A stretch of DNA of 64,000 nt from Pseudomonas putida (GTDB lineage: Bacteria; Pseudomonadota; Gammaproteobacteria; Pseudomonadales; Pseudomonadaceae). The translations under genes and the position numbers were made by a program. Each line of letters begins with the position of its first letter. Position 1 is the first letter of the stretch. The stretch lies in NCBI RefSeq assembly GCF_028682475.1, contig NZ_JANHLE010000002.1, positions 248,001 to 312,000 on the forward strand, in the 5' to 3' direction. Below the pieces are notes generated by a model. That model ran no database searches. It was not told the origin of the DNA and worked only from the letters and a program-made list of their open reading frames with translations. Positions 9,805 to 19,161 of this stretch are shown piece by piece.

Positions 9805-12115
9805 TCGTCAGCGGCACCCAGTGATCGATCAGGCCCAGCAGCTCTTCGCGGCGGAAGGGCTTGGCCAGGTAGTCGTTCATGCCCGCCGCCCGGCAGCGTT
9901 CGCGCTCTTCGGGCATGGCGTTGGCGGTCAGGGCGACGATGGGCAGGTTTGGCCAGCGTCCGCTCTGGCGGATTCGGCGGCTGGCCTCGTAGCCGTCCAT
10001 GACCGGCATGTTGCAATCCATCAGCACCAGATCGAAGGGCGTGCGCTCGAGCTGCTCCAGCGCTTCTGCGCCGTGCGCGGCAATGCTGACGTCGCAACCG
10101 AGCTTGGCCAGCATGCCCTTGGCCACCAACTGGTTCACCGGGTTGTCCTCGACCAGCAGGATATGTGCACGGCGCTGGCTGCGCAGAGCGCCCGGATGTG
10201 CATTGGAATTGCTGCTATCGGGACCGTGCAGGGTGCGCCGCAGCGTCTGGTACAGGGCATTGCGCGCCAGGGGGCGGGCCTGCTGTTGCAAGGGCGCCAG
10301 GTGCACGGCCTGTTCACCCGGAAGAAAGTTGCCGTAGGCGGTCACCAGCAGGATCGGCGCCTTTATCTGCGGGCGAAGGGCAAACAGGTTGTCCAGATCG
10401 TCGGTTATCAACAGGTCAGGGTGGGCGTCACGTAGTGCGTCAGGGTGGTCATAGCGCCGGTAATCCAGGCCCCAGTCAGGTAGCAGGGTGTGTAACAGCT
10501 CAGCTAAACCGCTGCCGGCATTGCTCAAGGCGGCGACGCGGCCGTGCAGGCGTTCGGCGGGGACGGCCGGGGAGTGGCAGGGCAGGGGCAGCTCGGCGCT
10601 GAACTGGCTGCCGAAACCGGCTTGTGAACGAATACTCAGGCGCCCCTGCATGGCCTCGCACAGGTTGTTGGTCAGTGTCAGCCCCAGGCCGGTACCGCCA
10701 TATTGGCGGGTTATACCGGCACCGGCCTGGATGAACGGCTGGAAAATCCGCGTCTGGGCTTCATGGGGGATGCCGATGCCGGTGTCGCAGACCTCCAGGC
10801 GCACGCCACCGCTGTAGGCGCTCAAGCGCACATCGACGCGGCCGAAGCGGGTGAACTTGAGGGCGTTGGACAGCAGGTTGCTGACAATCTGGCGCACGCG
10901 GGTAGGGTCGCCGAGGACCATGGCGGGAAACTGCGGGTCGATCAGGCAGGTCAGCTCGACACTCGGTGCGGCGTTCTGCGATAGCAGGTTGGCGGTGTCT
11001 TCGACCAGGGCGCCAAGGTCGAACGGGATGCGTTCGAGCTCCAGTTGGCCGGCGTCAAACTTGGACAGGTCGAGAATATCGTTGAGCAGCTCCACCAGCA
11101 CCTTGCCGGAGTCGTGGGCAATCGACAGCTGCTGACGCTGCTCGGCAGTGAGCGGGCTGTCCAGAGACAGGGCGATCATCCCCAGCAAGCCATTCAATGG
11201 GGTACGAATTTCATGGCTCATGTTGGCCAGAAAGGCTGCCCGTGCCTGGGCCATGTCCAGGGCCCGGCGCCGGGCATCTTCCAGTTCCTGGTTGGATTGA
11301 CTCAGGCGCGTGTTGCTGGCCTTGAGCTCGATGGTGCGTGCCGAGACGATGTCTTCCAGTTCGTTGAGGTACTCGGTCAGGCGGTTTTCGGCGCTGCGCC
11401 GTTGCTGAATTTCCGTGGCCATGCTGACGAACTGCTGGTTGGCGACTTTCACCAGCACGCCGATTTCATCGTGCTGATGGCCGGGCGGGAATGACAGCTT
11501 GGACTGCTCCGGTTGGCGCGAGTCGCGATTGGCCAGGGCACTGATTACCCGCACCAACGGCTTGGTCAGCATGAAATAGAACAGCGCCAGAAGGATGCCG
11601 GTAAGGATCAGGCTGCGCATGAAGCCGTTGAGCAGGGTGACTTCGGCGCGCTTTAGAAAGCGGCCGCCAAAGGCGAAGGTGTCGACCTCCAGGTACAGGG
11701 TGCCGAGGTATTCGTCAGGCATGTGGCCGAGATACAGCGGGTCCTGGAAACGGCGGCTTTCACCGAACAGGAAGTCGCTGATCAAACGATAACTGCTTTC
11801 TTCCCGCGGTCGCTGCACGTCCGCGAGCACTGTATCGTTGTTGTCGATCAGCCACGCGCGGGTGATCGCCGGTGATTGCAGCAAGCCGCCGGTGAGCTCC
11901 TGCGCCAGTTCCGAGTCGATGTTGTAAGCAATCCGGGCGGCCGGGTTGTGACTGATTTGCAGCAGGGCCTGCATCTCGCGGTTGATGGAGGCGTCTTCGC
12001 TGGCATAATCGATACCGATCTGGATGAGACTGAGCAAGGTACCCAGGATGAAGCCGACCAGGACCGTCAGCCGGGCTTGCTTGTAGGACAGGCGATTGGT
12101 GAACTTGATATCCAT
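9797..12115 (-). CDS. sagS: SagS-like hybrid sensor histidine kinase/response regulator
   Basis: The product is 772 aa. Order: membrane helix at about 16-36, periplasmic sensor at about 37-165, second helix at about 167-184, HAMP-like linker, coiled coil to about 290, HisKA with His301 in 'NMSHEIRTPLNG', HATPase with N box 'SNLLSNALKFT', 'CDTGIGIP' and 'GGTGLGLT', a degenerate receiver-like stretch (about 520-635), and a true receiver with Asp700 in 'LVLMDCNMPVMDGYE' and Lys752. The architecture and the gpx-msrB-alaA neighbourhood match P. aeruginosa SagS (PA2824), which controls surface attachment and biofilm commitment; that orthology is inferred. ATG 12115 is chosen; ATG 12157 would add 14 residues, and neither has a strong ribosome site. 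Confidence 0.88.
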   Translation of the reverse strand: MDIKFTNRLSYKQARLTVLVGFILGTLLSLIQIGIDYASEDASINREMQALLQISHNPAARIAYNIDSELAQELTGGLLQSPAITRAWLIDNNDTVLADVQRPREESSYRLISDFLFGESRRFQDPLYLGHMPDEYLGTLYLEVDTFAFGGRFLKRAEVTLLNGFMRSLILTGILLALFYFMLTKPLVRVISALANRDSRQPEQSKLSFPPGHQHDEIGVLVKVANQQFVSMATEIQQRRSAENRLTEYLNELEDIVSARTIELKASNTRLSQSNQELEDARRRALDMAQARAAFLANMSHEIRTPLNGLLGMIALSLDSPLTAEQRQQLSIAHDSGKVLVELLNDILDLSKFDAGQLELERIPFDLGALVEDTANLLSQNAAPSVELTCLIDPQFPAMVLGDPTRVRQIVSNLLSNALKFTRFGRVDVRLSAYSGGVRLEVCDTGIGIPHEAQTRIFQPFIQAGAGITRQYGGTGLGLTLTNNLCEAMQGRLSIRSQAGFGSQFSAELPLPCHSPAVPAERLHGRVAALSNAGSGLAELLHTLLPDWGLDYRRYDHPDALRDAHPDLLITDDLDNLFALRPQIKAPILLVTAYGNFLPGEQAVHLAPLQQQARPLARNALYQTLRRTLHGPDSSNSNAHPGALRSQRRAHILLVEDNPVNQLVAKGMLAKLGCDVSIAAHGAEALEQLERTPFDLVLMDCNMPVMDGYEASRRIRQSGRWPNLPIVALTANAMPEERERCRAAGMNDYLAKPFRREELLGLIDHWVPLTTT

Positions 12116-12239
12116 GAGTCCCGGGCCAGTTTCACATTCCGTGCGCTGCGCAAGCATAGCCGATCAGCCCCGGCTGCTGGCACGCCCTGTCGCACATTCA
12201 GCAGTGCCGTTGTCCTTGAACCTGTCTTGAGGAACCATT

Positions 12240-13133
12240 GTGGACTCTCGTTTAAATGCTTTTCTGGAGCGTGCCGAAAGCGTGCTCGCCCGCCTTGAAC
12301 CATTATTGCCCGCACCGCGCTCGCAGATCGACTGGAACCATTGCCTGGCCGCGCGCTGGCAACGTGATGGCCGCAGCGGCTACCTGCTGCCGCTGGAAGT
12401 CAGCCTCGACATGCGCCTGTCGGACCTGATCGGGGTTGACCTGCAGCGCGAGCAACTGGGACGCAACACGCGCCAGTTCCTCGATGGCATGCCCGCCAAC
12501 CACGCGCTGCTCTGGGGCTCGCGCGGCACTGGAAAGTCTTCGCTGGTGCGCGCGCTGTTGGCCGAATATGCCAAGGCCGGCCTGCGGCTGATTGAGATCG
12601 AGCGCGATCATCTCGCCGACCTGCCACGGGTGGTAGAGCAACTGAGCAAGCTGCCTCAGCGATTCGTGCTGTTTTGCGACGACCTCTCGTTCGAGGCCGG
12701 GGAGGGCGACTACCGGGTGCTCAAGAGTGTGCTCGATGGCTCGCTTGAGCAGGCGCCGGACAACGTGCTGTTGTACGCCACCTCGAACCGACGGCACTTG
12801 GTGCCGGAAAAGCAGAGCGACAACGAAAACTGGAAAATGGTCGACGGCGAACTGCACCCCAACGAGGCGGTAGAAGACAAGATCGCCTTGTCTGACCGCT
12901 TCGGCCTGTGGCTGTCGTTCTATCCCTTCACCCAGGACCACTTCCTCAATGTGGTCGAACACTGGATCGGCCAGTTGGCCCGTTCCGCCGGGCTGGCCTG
13001 GCAGCGCGATGAGGCGCTGGACATACTCGCTGTGCGCTGGGCGACCGGCCGCGGCAACCGTAATGGCCGTTGTGCCTATCAGTTCGCCCGGTACTGGGTC
13101 GGACTGCAACTGTTGGAGCAAAAACATGATTGA
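12240..13133 (+). CDS. AAA-type ATP-binding protein (DUF815 family)
   Basis: The product is 297 aa. A P-loop 'LLWGSRGTGKSSLVRAL' lies at about residues 90-106, a Walker B-like 'FVLFCDDLSFE' at about 142-152, and a sensor-like 'VLLYATSNRRHL' follows. This is the DUF815/YjbQ-neighbour type of small AAA protein widespread in proteobacteria; its biological role is not established. It starts with GTG, supported by TGAGGA 6 nt upstream. It overlaps the free-methionine sulfoxide reductase gene by 8 bp, so the two are probably translated together, although no functional link is known to me. Confidence 0.88.
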   Translation: MDSRLNAFLERAESVLARLEPLLPAPRSQIDWNHCLAARWQRDGRSGYLLPLEVSLDMRLSDLIGVDLQREQLGRNTRQFLDGMPANHALLWGSRGTGKSSLVRALLAEYAKAGLRLIEIERDHLADLPRVVEQLSKLPQRFVLFCDDLSFEAGEGDYRVLKSVLDGSLEQAPDNVLLYATSNRRHLVPEKQSDNENWKMVDGELHPNEAVEDKIALSDRFGLWLSFYPFTQDHFLNVVEHWIGQLARSAGLAWQRDEALDILAVRWATGRGNRNGRCAYQFARYWVGLQLLEQKHD

Positions 13134-13608
13134 CCTGAACGCTTCTGGCGCAGGCCTCGAAGGCTATGGCTTGCTGGCGGCGCAGCTGGAAGCCCTGTTT
13201 GCCGATGAGCGCGACTTCATTGCCAATGCCGCGCAATTCTCGGCGTTCCTTTATAGCCAGGTTGAAGACCTGAACTGGGCGGGTTTTTACCTGAACCGTA
13301 ATGAGGAACTGGTGCTGGGGCCGTTTCAGGGCCAGGTTGCCTGTGTGCGGATTCCGTTCGGTCGTGGCGTGTGCGGTGCGGCAGCGGCCAGTCGCGAAAC
13401 CCAGCGGGTTGAAGACGTGCATGCGTTCCCGGGGCATATCGCCTGTGATAGCGCATCGAATAGCGAGCTGGTTATTCCGCTGGTCAAGGAAGGGCGACTG
13501 ATTGGTGTGCTGGATCTGGACAGTCCGAAGCTGGCGCGCTTCAGTGCGGCGGATCAGGAGGGGTTGGAGCGTCTGGCGGCGATCTTTCTGCGCCTGACTG
13601 ACTGCTGA
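13126..13608 (+). CDS. msrC: Free methionine-(R)-sulfoxide reductase (GAF domain, MsrC/YebR)
   Basis: The product is 160 aa, a single GAF domain. fRMsr enzymes reduce free (not protein-bound) methionine-R-sulfoxide in the cytoplasm. The three catalytic cysteines of the family are at 73 (VACVRIPF), 83 (GRGVCGAAA) and 107 (HIACDSASNSELV), and 'NWAGFYL' and 'GVLDLDSP' are also typical. The start lies inside the preceding gene (8-bp overlap), giving MIDLNASGAG; the longer upstream frame is shadow sequence. With msrB and the peroxidase nearby, this part of the chromosome concentrates methionine-oxidation repair. Confidence 0.94.
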   Translation: MIDLNASGAGLEGYGLLAAQLEALFADERDFIANAAQFSAFLYSQVEDLNWAGFYLNRNEELVLGPFQGQVACVRIPFGRGVCGAAAASRETQRVEDVHAFPGHIACDSASNSELVIPLVKEGRLIGVLDLDSPKLARFSAADQEGLERLAAIFLRLTDC

Positions 13609-13614
13609 CATTAT

Positions 13615-13676
13615 CGCGGGGCTAGCCCGCTCCCACAGGTTTTACATCAACCTGGTGGGAGCGGGCTAGCCCCGCG
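13615..13676. repeat. REP inverted pair (Pseudomonas REP, 'ctagcc' variant)
   Basis: cgcggggctagcccgctccca and its reverse complement face each other across a short spacer, between two convergent genes. It has 'gctagc' where the other three REP pairs in this window have 'gcaagc', which makes the core self-complementary. Confidence 0.93.
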
Positions 13677-13688
13677 AAGAATTCTGCA

Positions 13689-14456
13689 TCAGTCGTAAAT
13701 GACTTTCTTCTTCCAGTCTTCCGTTGTATCGGTCTTCAGGCCTTCCGTCAGCTCGTTCACTTCGTCTTCGGCAGGTTCCAGCTGGCTCAGCACCTGGGCA
13801 TTGGCCCGGGCCAGCAGCTTTTCCATGTACTCGAGCTGCTCGCGATACAGCGCCGGGTCCGGCTGCTTGCGCAGGTACTGAACGCCGCGCTCGAAGGCCA
13901 GGCGTGCATGCCCTGGCTGATTCTGCTGCAGCGCCTGCTGGCCGAGGTTGTTGAAAAACTCGATGTGCAGCAAAACCAGAATGTGGCGGATTTCCTTGAC
14001 CCAGTACTTGGCCTCGTTGGTCGGCAGGAAGCCTTCCTGTGCGGCACGGGTGATCTGGTTGTGCATGCCTTCCAGTAGAAAACGCACATCCTTGGCCCGG
14101 GCTTCGGTCTGGATCGGCGCGGGTGGGTTATTCACCGGCAGCGCTTCACCTTGGGCAATCAGGCCTTCAAGTTCGGCAATGCGCGCGCGGATAGTGCGGC
14201 TGTTTTTATCCAGGGCCAGTTGACGCTGGTTGAGGTTGAGTTCGAGGCGGGTCAACAGCAGCTTCAAGGCCGGGGTCATCAGTTGGCCAGGAAAGGTTTC
14301 GGTGATCTCGCCACACCGGCGCAAGCGTTCAGCCAGCTCGATCTTCAGCCGGGCGCGCTCGAGCTTGTTGTTCTCGACCACATTGTTGAGGTAGCCGATC
14401 ACGATCAATAACGCGATCCCCGCCACGATAAGCAGGGTGATCATAAGTGGTGTCAC
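13689..14456 (-). CDS. Conserved hypothetical membrane-anchored coiled-coil protein
   Basis: The product is 255 aa and I do not recognise a named family. An N-terminal membrane helix (about residues 5-22, 'MITLLIVAGIALLIVIGYL') is followed by a long charged helical region predicted by eye to form coiled coil (about 25-105), then a helical, TPR-like part ('QPGHARLAFERGVQYLRKQPD'). The acidic C-terminus ends in 'DWKKKVIYD'. It is probably an inner-membrane protein with the bulk in the cytoplasm. The GTG start is preferred over an ATG four codons later because GAGG is 8 nt upstream of the GTG. It is the last gene before the first tRNA operon. Confidence 0.8.
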   Translation of the reverse strand: MTPLMITLLIVAGIALLIVIGYLNNVVENNKLERARLKIELAERLRRCGEITETFPGQLMTPALKLLLTRLELNLNQRQLALDKNSRTIRARIAELEGLIAQGEALPVNNPPAPIQTEARAKDVRFLLEGMHNQITRAAQEGFLPTNEAKYWVKEIRHILVLLHIEFFNNLGQQALQQNQPGHARLAFERGVQYLRKQPDPALYREQLEYMEKLLARANAQVLSQLEPAEDEVNELTEGLKTDTTEDWKKKVIYD

Positions 14457-14624
14457 CGTTAACGCCTCATACAGGATGATTTACCGTTTGAGTGTAGTGG
14501 CTTAGCTTTTGCCCGGATAGAGCTGTTTGGCGTTTGTCAGGGACTCCCTGATGGCATTTTGCTTTTTAGATTGCCTCGCACAGCACCGGGAAGTCATTGA
14601 TTTAAATAAATTTATACAGAGGGG

Positions 14625-14653
14625 TTGACGACTTTCCAAAGCATCCCTAGAAT
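14625..14653 (+). promoter_or_regulatory. Sigma-70 promoter of tRNA-Glu/Gly operon, copy 1
   Basis: TTGACG (14625-14630), 17-nt spacer, TAGAAT (14648-14653), followed by a GCGCGCC discriminator typical of stringently controlled stable-RNA promoters. An AT-rich stretch upstream (14600-14617) looks like an UP element. Confidence 0.85.
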
Positions 14654-14714
14654 GCGCGCCACTTGCAGCGTAAAGCGCACAGCGCAACGCGGCAGGGAGT
14701 GAATGTTGTAGTGT

Positions 14715-14790
14715 GTCCCCTTCGTCTAGTGGCCTAGGACACCGCCCTTTCACGGCGGTAACAGGGGTTCGAGTCCCCTAGGGGACGCCA
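14715..14790 (+). tRNA. tRNA-Glu (anticodon TTC), copy 1
   Basis: 76 nt including encoded CCA. The acceptor stem GTCCCCT/AGGGGAC pairs fully, the anticodon loop reads ccTTTCac within a 5-bp stem, and the T loop is ggttcgagtcc. It is the first gene of a two-tRNA operon. Confidence 0.97.
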
Positions 14791-14792
14791 AT

Positions 14793-14868
<76 letters not shown>

Positions 14869-14894
14869 GATTCAATCGGCGCAAGCCGGTCAAG

Positions 14895-14920
14895 AAAGAG
14901 GCCCAAGGGCCTCTTTTTTT
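14895..14920 (+). terminator. Terminator of the first tRNA operon
   Basis: Stem aaagaggccc/gggcctcttt followed by a T-tract. The remaining bases up to the next gene hold no other recognisable feature. Confidence 0.9.
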
Positions 14921-15101
14921 GTGCCTGAAATTCCTGCCCCTGGTGTTTTTCACCCCCTCCTTAGTCCGTTTCCTGCCGCAACGCACCTGTTATTTCTGTC
15001 AGTTTCCAGCCTGAGCGAATTCGCGTTCAATCACTCCTGACCGCTCGGGTGGCCCAAGGCAAGGCCATCGCGATGCCGTCTCGATCAGGACGGGAGCATC
15101 C

Positions 15102-17045
15102 ATGGACGCGCGTAGAAAGCCGACTCATCTATTCAATGAGCTAACCCTTCCTGTGCCCGAAGTGCCGGCGATCATCAGGGATGAGCAAGGGCTGGAGAAC
15201 CCCGAGGGCATTGTCGCGCGTGCCGTGCTCAATGATGACCTCGAGGTGGTGGTGCCCGCCTGGCCATTCTCGGACGACCCGCGAATTACCAGGGAAACTG
15301 TTTCTATCGGTTGGCGTATCGCCGGCTCAGGGTTTGTCTCGGTCAGGGATCAAGAGTACCCGACCCCGGTCGAGCCGGGAGACAAGACCCTGACGGTGCC
15401 GCAAAGAGAGCTGGTGCATGGCACTTATGACTTGTCTTACCGAATCAACCAGGGCGGGAATTTCAGTTTCTCGCTGATCAAGCGGGTCACCATCGATACC
15501 GTGCCGCCCCATGACCATCAACAGCCGGCGGGGGCGCGCTACCCTGATGAATTGCTCGGGGTTATTACCGATGACTACCTGAAGCAGCATGGCCAGGTGT
15601 TGGTCACAGTGCCTTCCTATAGCAGCATGCGTGCATTTGATCGGGCTGTGTTCTTCTGGGCCAGCGACGATCCGATGCCGGGCGATACGCCCATCGCCGG
15701 AGAGCAGACGTTCAGCCAGGACGATATCGACAACCGGCGCCTGCTCCTGCCTCTTGCTGAAGACGTGATACGTGACAGTGGTGGGGGGCAGCGCTATCTG
15801 TTTTATCGGCTGTATGACCTGGCAGGCAACGAAAGCCCGTTGTCCTATTCGGCCGGTATTGGCGTCGACCTGGTACTGGCGCCGGAAAATCTGCCAGCGC
15901 CGCGCATCCCTCTGTCGGCGCGCGGCTTGATTGACCGCCAGCATGCCCGTGAGGGGGCTACCAATCAGGGCGGGGTGACGGTCGAAATCGGCCGCTATGA
16001 CAACGCTGAGGCTTCGCATTTCGTCATCGTTAACTGGGGTGGCAATGTGTTGGCGGAATTTGCAGTTGACCCCAGCAACTTTCCGTTGCCGATTTTCGTG
16101 CCCTGGCGGGAGCTGACGGCCAATGGTTTGGGGCCTGGCACGCTGCAGGTGAGCTATCAGATCCGTTTTGGTGGATCGCTAACGCCTAAATCCCCTGAAG
16201 TGTCAGTCTCCTTCGATTTCACCATCGCCGGCCAGGATCATGCCAATGCTCCGGCCCTGCTCAACAATGACCTGACCAGGCTGGAAGTACGAGGCGAAGT
16301 CTCGGACCGGCCCGATACCCTGACTGCCGAGGATCATGGGCGCGATGCCCGGGTGCTGCTGACGTTGTTCGAGGACCCGCAACCAGGCGAAGGGCTCGAG
16401 GTGTTCTGGGGCGCAGTGGCCGAAGTGGCCGCCCGTTATCAGGTGCAGCCGGGCGATGTGGCTGGCAAGCCGCTGACATTGAGTGTGCCGTGGAGGATCG
16501 TCGAACAGGACCTGAACAACGCGGCCCTGCCGGTCTCCTACGTCACGGATAACGGCGTCAACCAGCAGCAGGCACCCGCGACTGCCGTGCAAGTGACGAT
16601 CGTGCCCATCGAAGGGTTGAAGACTCCGGACTTCCCGCACGCCGACAATCAGGGCTACCTCAATTGCTGTTCCAGGCCGCGAATCTGGGAAGGAGTCACT
16701 ATCAAAGTTGAAGGTGATTCGACTTTATTCGCGGCCGACGACCTGGTGGAAGTTTATTGTCAGGGTTACGAAGACCTCGGTTCAAACAAACCAATTGAAG
16801 GCACTTTGTGGTCGCAGCGCAAAATGCTGAGCGCCGCTGAAGCGCGCGATGGATTTGAAGTCGTGGTGCCTTACCTGGTGTTTATCGAACCGATGGAAAA
16901 CAACGGTTCTGCCATCGCTTATTACACCTTGACCAAAGTCGACGGTGGGTTCGGTAGTTCGCGGCGGAGGCAGGTGTATATCAATCGGACGCTACCGAGT
17001 GGCAAAGTCTGCGGGCCGGATAATGATCTTTGTAATGAAGCGTGA
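15102..17045 (+). CDS. Large modular protein with Ig-like repeats (647 aa), paralogue A1
   Basis: I do not recognise a named family. By eye there are four beta-rich Ig-like modules of about 110-140 residues, each ending in a strand such as 'YDLSYRINQGGNFS' or 'LQVSYQIRFGGSLTPKSPE', then a distinct C-terminal domain (about residues 515-647) with cysteines (YLNCCSRP, VYCQGY, VCGPDNDLCNEA). Module order matches the next gene throughout, so the two are paralogues. No signal peptide, membrane helix, LPXTG or RTX repeat is visible. GGGAG lies upstream of the ATG. It is the first gene inside the block between the duplicated tRNA operons. The function is unknown; a binding or surface role is only a guess from the fold type. 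Confidence 0.8.
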   Translation: MDARRKPTHLFNELTLPVPEVPAIIRDEQGLENPEGIVARAVLNDDLEVVVPAWPFSDDPRITRETVSIGWRIAGSGFVSVRDQEYPTPVEPGDKTLTVPQRELVHGTYDLSYRINQGGNFSFSLIKRVTIDTVPPHDHQQPAGARYPDELLGVITDDYLKQHGQVLVTVPSYSSMRAFDRAVFFWASDDPMPGDTPIAGEQTFSQDDIDNRRLLLPLAEDVIRDSGGGQRYLFYRLYDLAGNESPLSYSAGIGVDLVLAPENLPAPRIPLSARGLIDRQHAREGATNQGGVTVEIGRYDNAEASHFVIVNWGGNVLAEFAVDPSNFPLPIFVPWRELTANGLGPGTLQVSYQIRFGGSLTPKSPEVSVSFDFTIAGQDHANAPALLNNDLTRLEVRGEVSDRPDTLTAEDHGRDARVLLTLFEDPQPGEGLEVFWGAVAEVAARYQVQPGDVAGKPLTLSVPWRIVEQDLNNAALPVSYVTDNGVNQQQAPATAVQVTIVPIEGLKTPDFPHADNQGYLNCCSRPRIWEGVTIKVEGDSTLFAADDLVEVYCQGYEDLGSNKPIEGTLWSQRKMLSAAEARDGFEVVVPYLVFIEPMENNGSAIAYYTLTKVDGGFGSSRRRQVYINRTLPSGKVCGPDNDLCNEA

Positions 17046-17176
17046 TGTTGTTTTATTCGCCGCATTATGCGGCGGGCTTCAGTGTTGAAGTTGTCCAGTG
17101 GTATGCGTTCGCCATGTCCGGTGTTCTTGGCGATTTATTCGTAAGAAAAACCAAGTCCAATGAATGAGGCTGAATC

Positions 17177-19138
17177 ATGAATCTCCAAGTAAAACTGAAT
17201 GCCGAAGAAGCGCGAGCTAAGAGTAAAACGTTGCGGCGCACTGCAAAAAAGGCTGTTCCTGCGCCAGTGCTGGACGATAAAAACCTGCTGTTGCCAGATA
17301 CGCCTGATGACAACCAGAATCAATTACATTCAAGGTTCCACGGGCAGCCACTCGCTGTCAATATTCCTGAATTCCCTCAGAGCGGCGCGCCCGGGGTGCG
17401 CGGGTACATTTTTTTACGCTGGAACGGAGTCCGGACAGGTGCGCGATATCCTTTTACGACGCCGCTCCTCCCGGAGGATTTCCCCCTGCCAATGACCCTG
17501 CCGGATACGGCGACAGTCAACGCGGGAATTTCTCAACTGTCATATGAAGTTAATACAGGGGGGAACCCTATCTACTCCGAGAGCTTTCCCATTAGCATCG
17601 ACAGGACGCCACCCAATGGCGGTAACGCCGGCGCATTGATCGAGCTACCCGCCGAAGTAGAGGCAAGTGGCATCACGGCGGAGTATCTGGCTGCCAATGG
17701 CGACAAAGTCATTGTCACCGTGCCGCTCGGCTACGGTGACGCGAGGATCGGCGACGAGGTGGTGGTTTACCTGGGCAGCACCATTCCGACGGCGTTAAAA
17801 GTGGGGACTGTTGTCCGTACGGATGTGTCGCTTCCGATCACCGTTGACCTGACCAAGGACATGCTTGCGGGCAGGGAAGGTGATCAGACGTTGTTCTATA
17901 CGTTGGCGGACCGTAAAGGTAATGTCGGCCGTCAATCGGCATTCAAGCACGTCAACATCACCTTGGTACCAGCACCTACCGATTTGAAACCACCCAGGGT
18001 ACCCGTTAGTGAGGATGGTGTGATTGATCAGGCCGATGCCCTTCAGGGGGTGGTAGTCGAGATCGACCCTTATACAAATTGGAGTGCCGGTGACCAGGTG
18101 GTGGTCGCCTTCGAAGGCGTTGACCGGCCAGCGCAAACCATGCCGCAAACAGGGGCTGTGGTAGATCTGCCTTACTCCGCTGTGCACAATGGCAATCCGG
18201 GGGATGAGAGCAAGCCTGGTGAGGCGGGCTGGAAAGACTCGCGGGTGACATACAAAATTGTTCGCGGTAATCGCGATTTCGCAGAGCCACTCGGCCTCGA
18301 CGTAAAAGTCGATCTACGTGTGCCGGGCCCGGTAGATCCGACTGTCCCGCCGGGCGTCGTGCATCCGCTTTTGGCGTTGCCTGTCGTTCAGGGCGCAGCG
18401 GGCGGCCCTCCCGATGAACTGACCGAGGCAGATGCGAACCAGCCTGCCACTGCATCGGTAGAGTTGTATGGGAGATCGAAGGCGGGTGATCTTGTCCAAC
18501 TGTACTGGAACGGCAAGGTCGTCCCAACGCCGGGGGGAGAATATCGCGTATTGGGTACTGAGCCGCCGGATTTCAAAATCTCGTTCACTATCCCTTGGTC
18601 GCTCATCGACGAAGAAGGCAATAGCGACGCGCTGCCGGTCCACTATACAGTGGCCCATCCAGCGATCAGCGATAATATCATTACCTCAGGGGTCAAGCCC
18701 GTTCGTGTACGCGTCTCGCAAATTATGGTGCCTAAGCCAGAGTTCCTCAATCCTGACGAAGACTTTGGCGCTGACTGGTTCAATTGTGGGTCGTTACGTA
18801 GAAACCAGGCTGGCGTATGGGGAATGTTCATTCAAGTACCGGGTGGGGAACCGAAACTGGCGAATCAGGAACTGGCCTTTACTTATCAGGGGTGGATGGA
18901 TGCTGGAGGCAGTACGCCGGTGCCGGGCAATGAGTATAAATTCACCTTTACCCCGACAATCGAAGAGGCCAATAACGGCTTTGTCGTTCATGTGCCCTAT
19001 GATCCTTGGTTCCTGACCACTGAGCTTCGTTACGGCAGTATCGTCTACGAGGCAGAGGTTAATGGCTTTCCTGTGTTGGGGAAATCCGATGTAGTTACCT
19101 TCTGGATGTCCTCGGCCGGTCAAACCTGCAGGCTCTAG
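17177..19138 (+). CDS. Large modular protein with Ig-like repeats (653 aa), paralogue A2
   Basis: Same layout as the 647-aa protein upstream: a short basic N-terminus, four Ig-like modules (the second beginning 'ASGITAEYLAANGDKVIVTV', the third 'PPRVPVSEDGVIDQADALQG') and a C-terminal domain starting 'DWFNCGSL' and ending 'GQTCRL'. Sequence identity to its paralogue is low but order and spacing agree, so the duplication is old. GAGG precedes the ATG. No export signal is visible. It ends at a strong terminator. Base composition looks more AT-rich than the flanking core genes, which would fit foreign origin. Confidence 0.8.
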   Translation: MNLQVKLNAEEARAKSKTLRRTAKKAVPAPVLDDKNLLLPDTPDDNQNQLHSRFHGQPLAVNIPEFPQSGAPGVRGYIFLRWNGVRTGARYPFTTPLLPEDFPLPMTLPDTATVNAGISQLSYEVNTGGNPIYSESFPISIDRTPPNGGNAGALIELPAEVEASGITAEYLAANGDKVIVTVPLGYGDARIGDEVVVYLGSTIPTALKVGTVVRTDVSLPITVDLTKDMLAGREGDQTLFYTLADRKGNVGRQSAFKHVNITLVPAPTDLKPPRVPVSEDGVIDQADALQGVVVEIDPYTNWSAGDQVVVAFEGVDRPAQTMPQTGAVVDLPYSAVHNGNPGDESKPGEAGWKDSRVTYKIVRGNRDFAEPLGLDVKVDLRVPGPVDPTVPPGVVHPLLALPVVQGAAGGPPDELTEADANQPATASVELYGRSKAGDLVQLYWNGKVVPTPGGEYRVLGTEPPDFKISFTIPWSLIDEEGNSDALPVHYTVAHPAISDNIITSGVKPVRVRVSQIMVPKPEFLNPDEDFGADWFNCGSLRRNQAGVWGMFIQVPGGEPKLANQELAFTYQGWMDAGGSTPVPGNEYKFTFTPTIEEANNGFVVHVPYDPWFLTTELRYGSIVYEAEVNGFPVLGKSDVVTFWMSSAGQTCRL

Positions 19139-19161
19139 CCTGATACAGGCAGGGAGCAAAT

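Noticed and set aside
15102..17045. Idea that the 16-kb block is a prophage or integrative element
   Set aside because: I found no integrase, transposase, phage structural, lysis or conjugation gene and no attachment site other than the full tRNA operon repeat.
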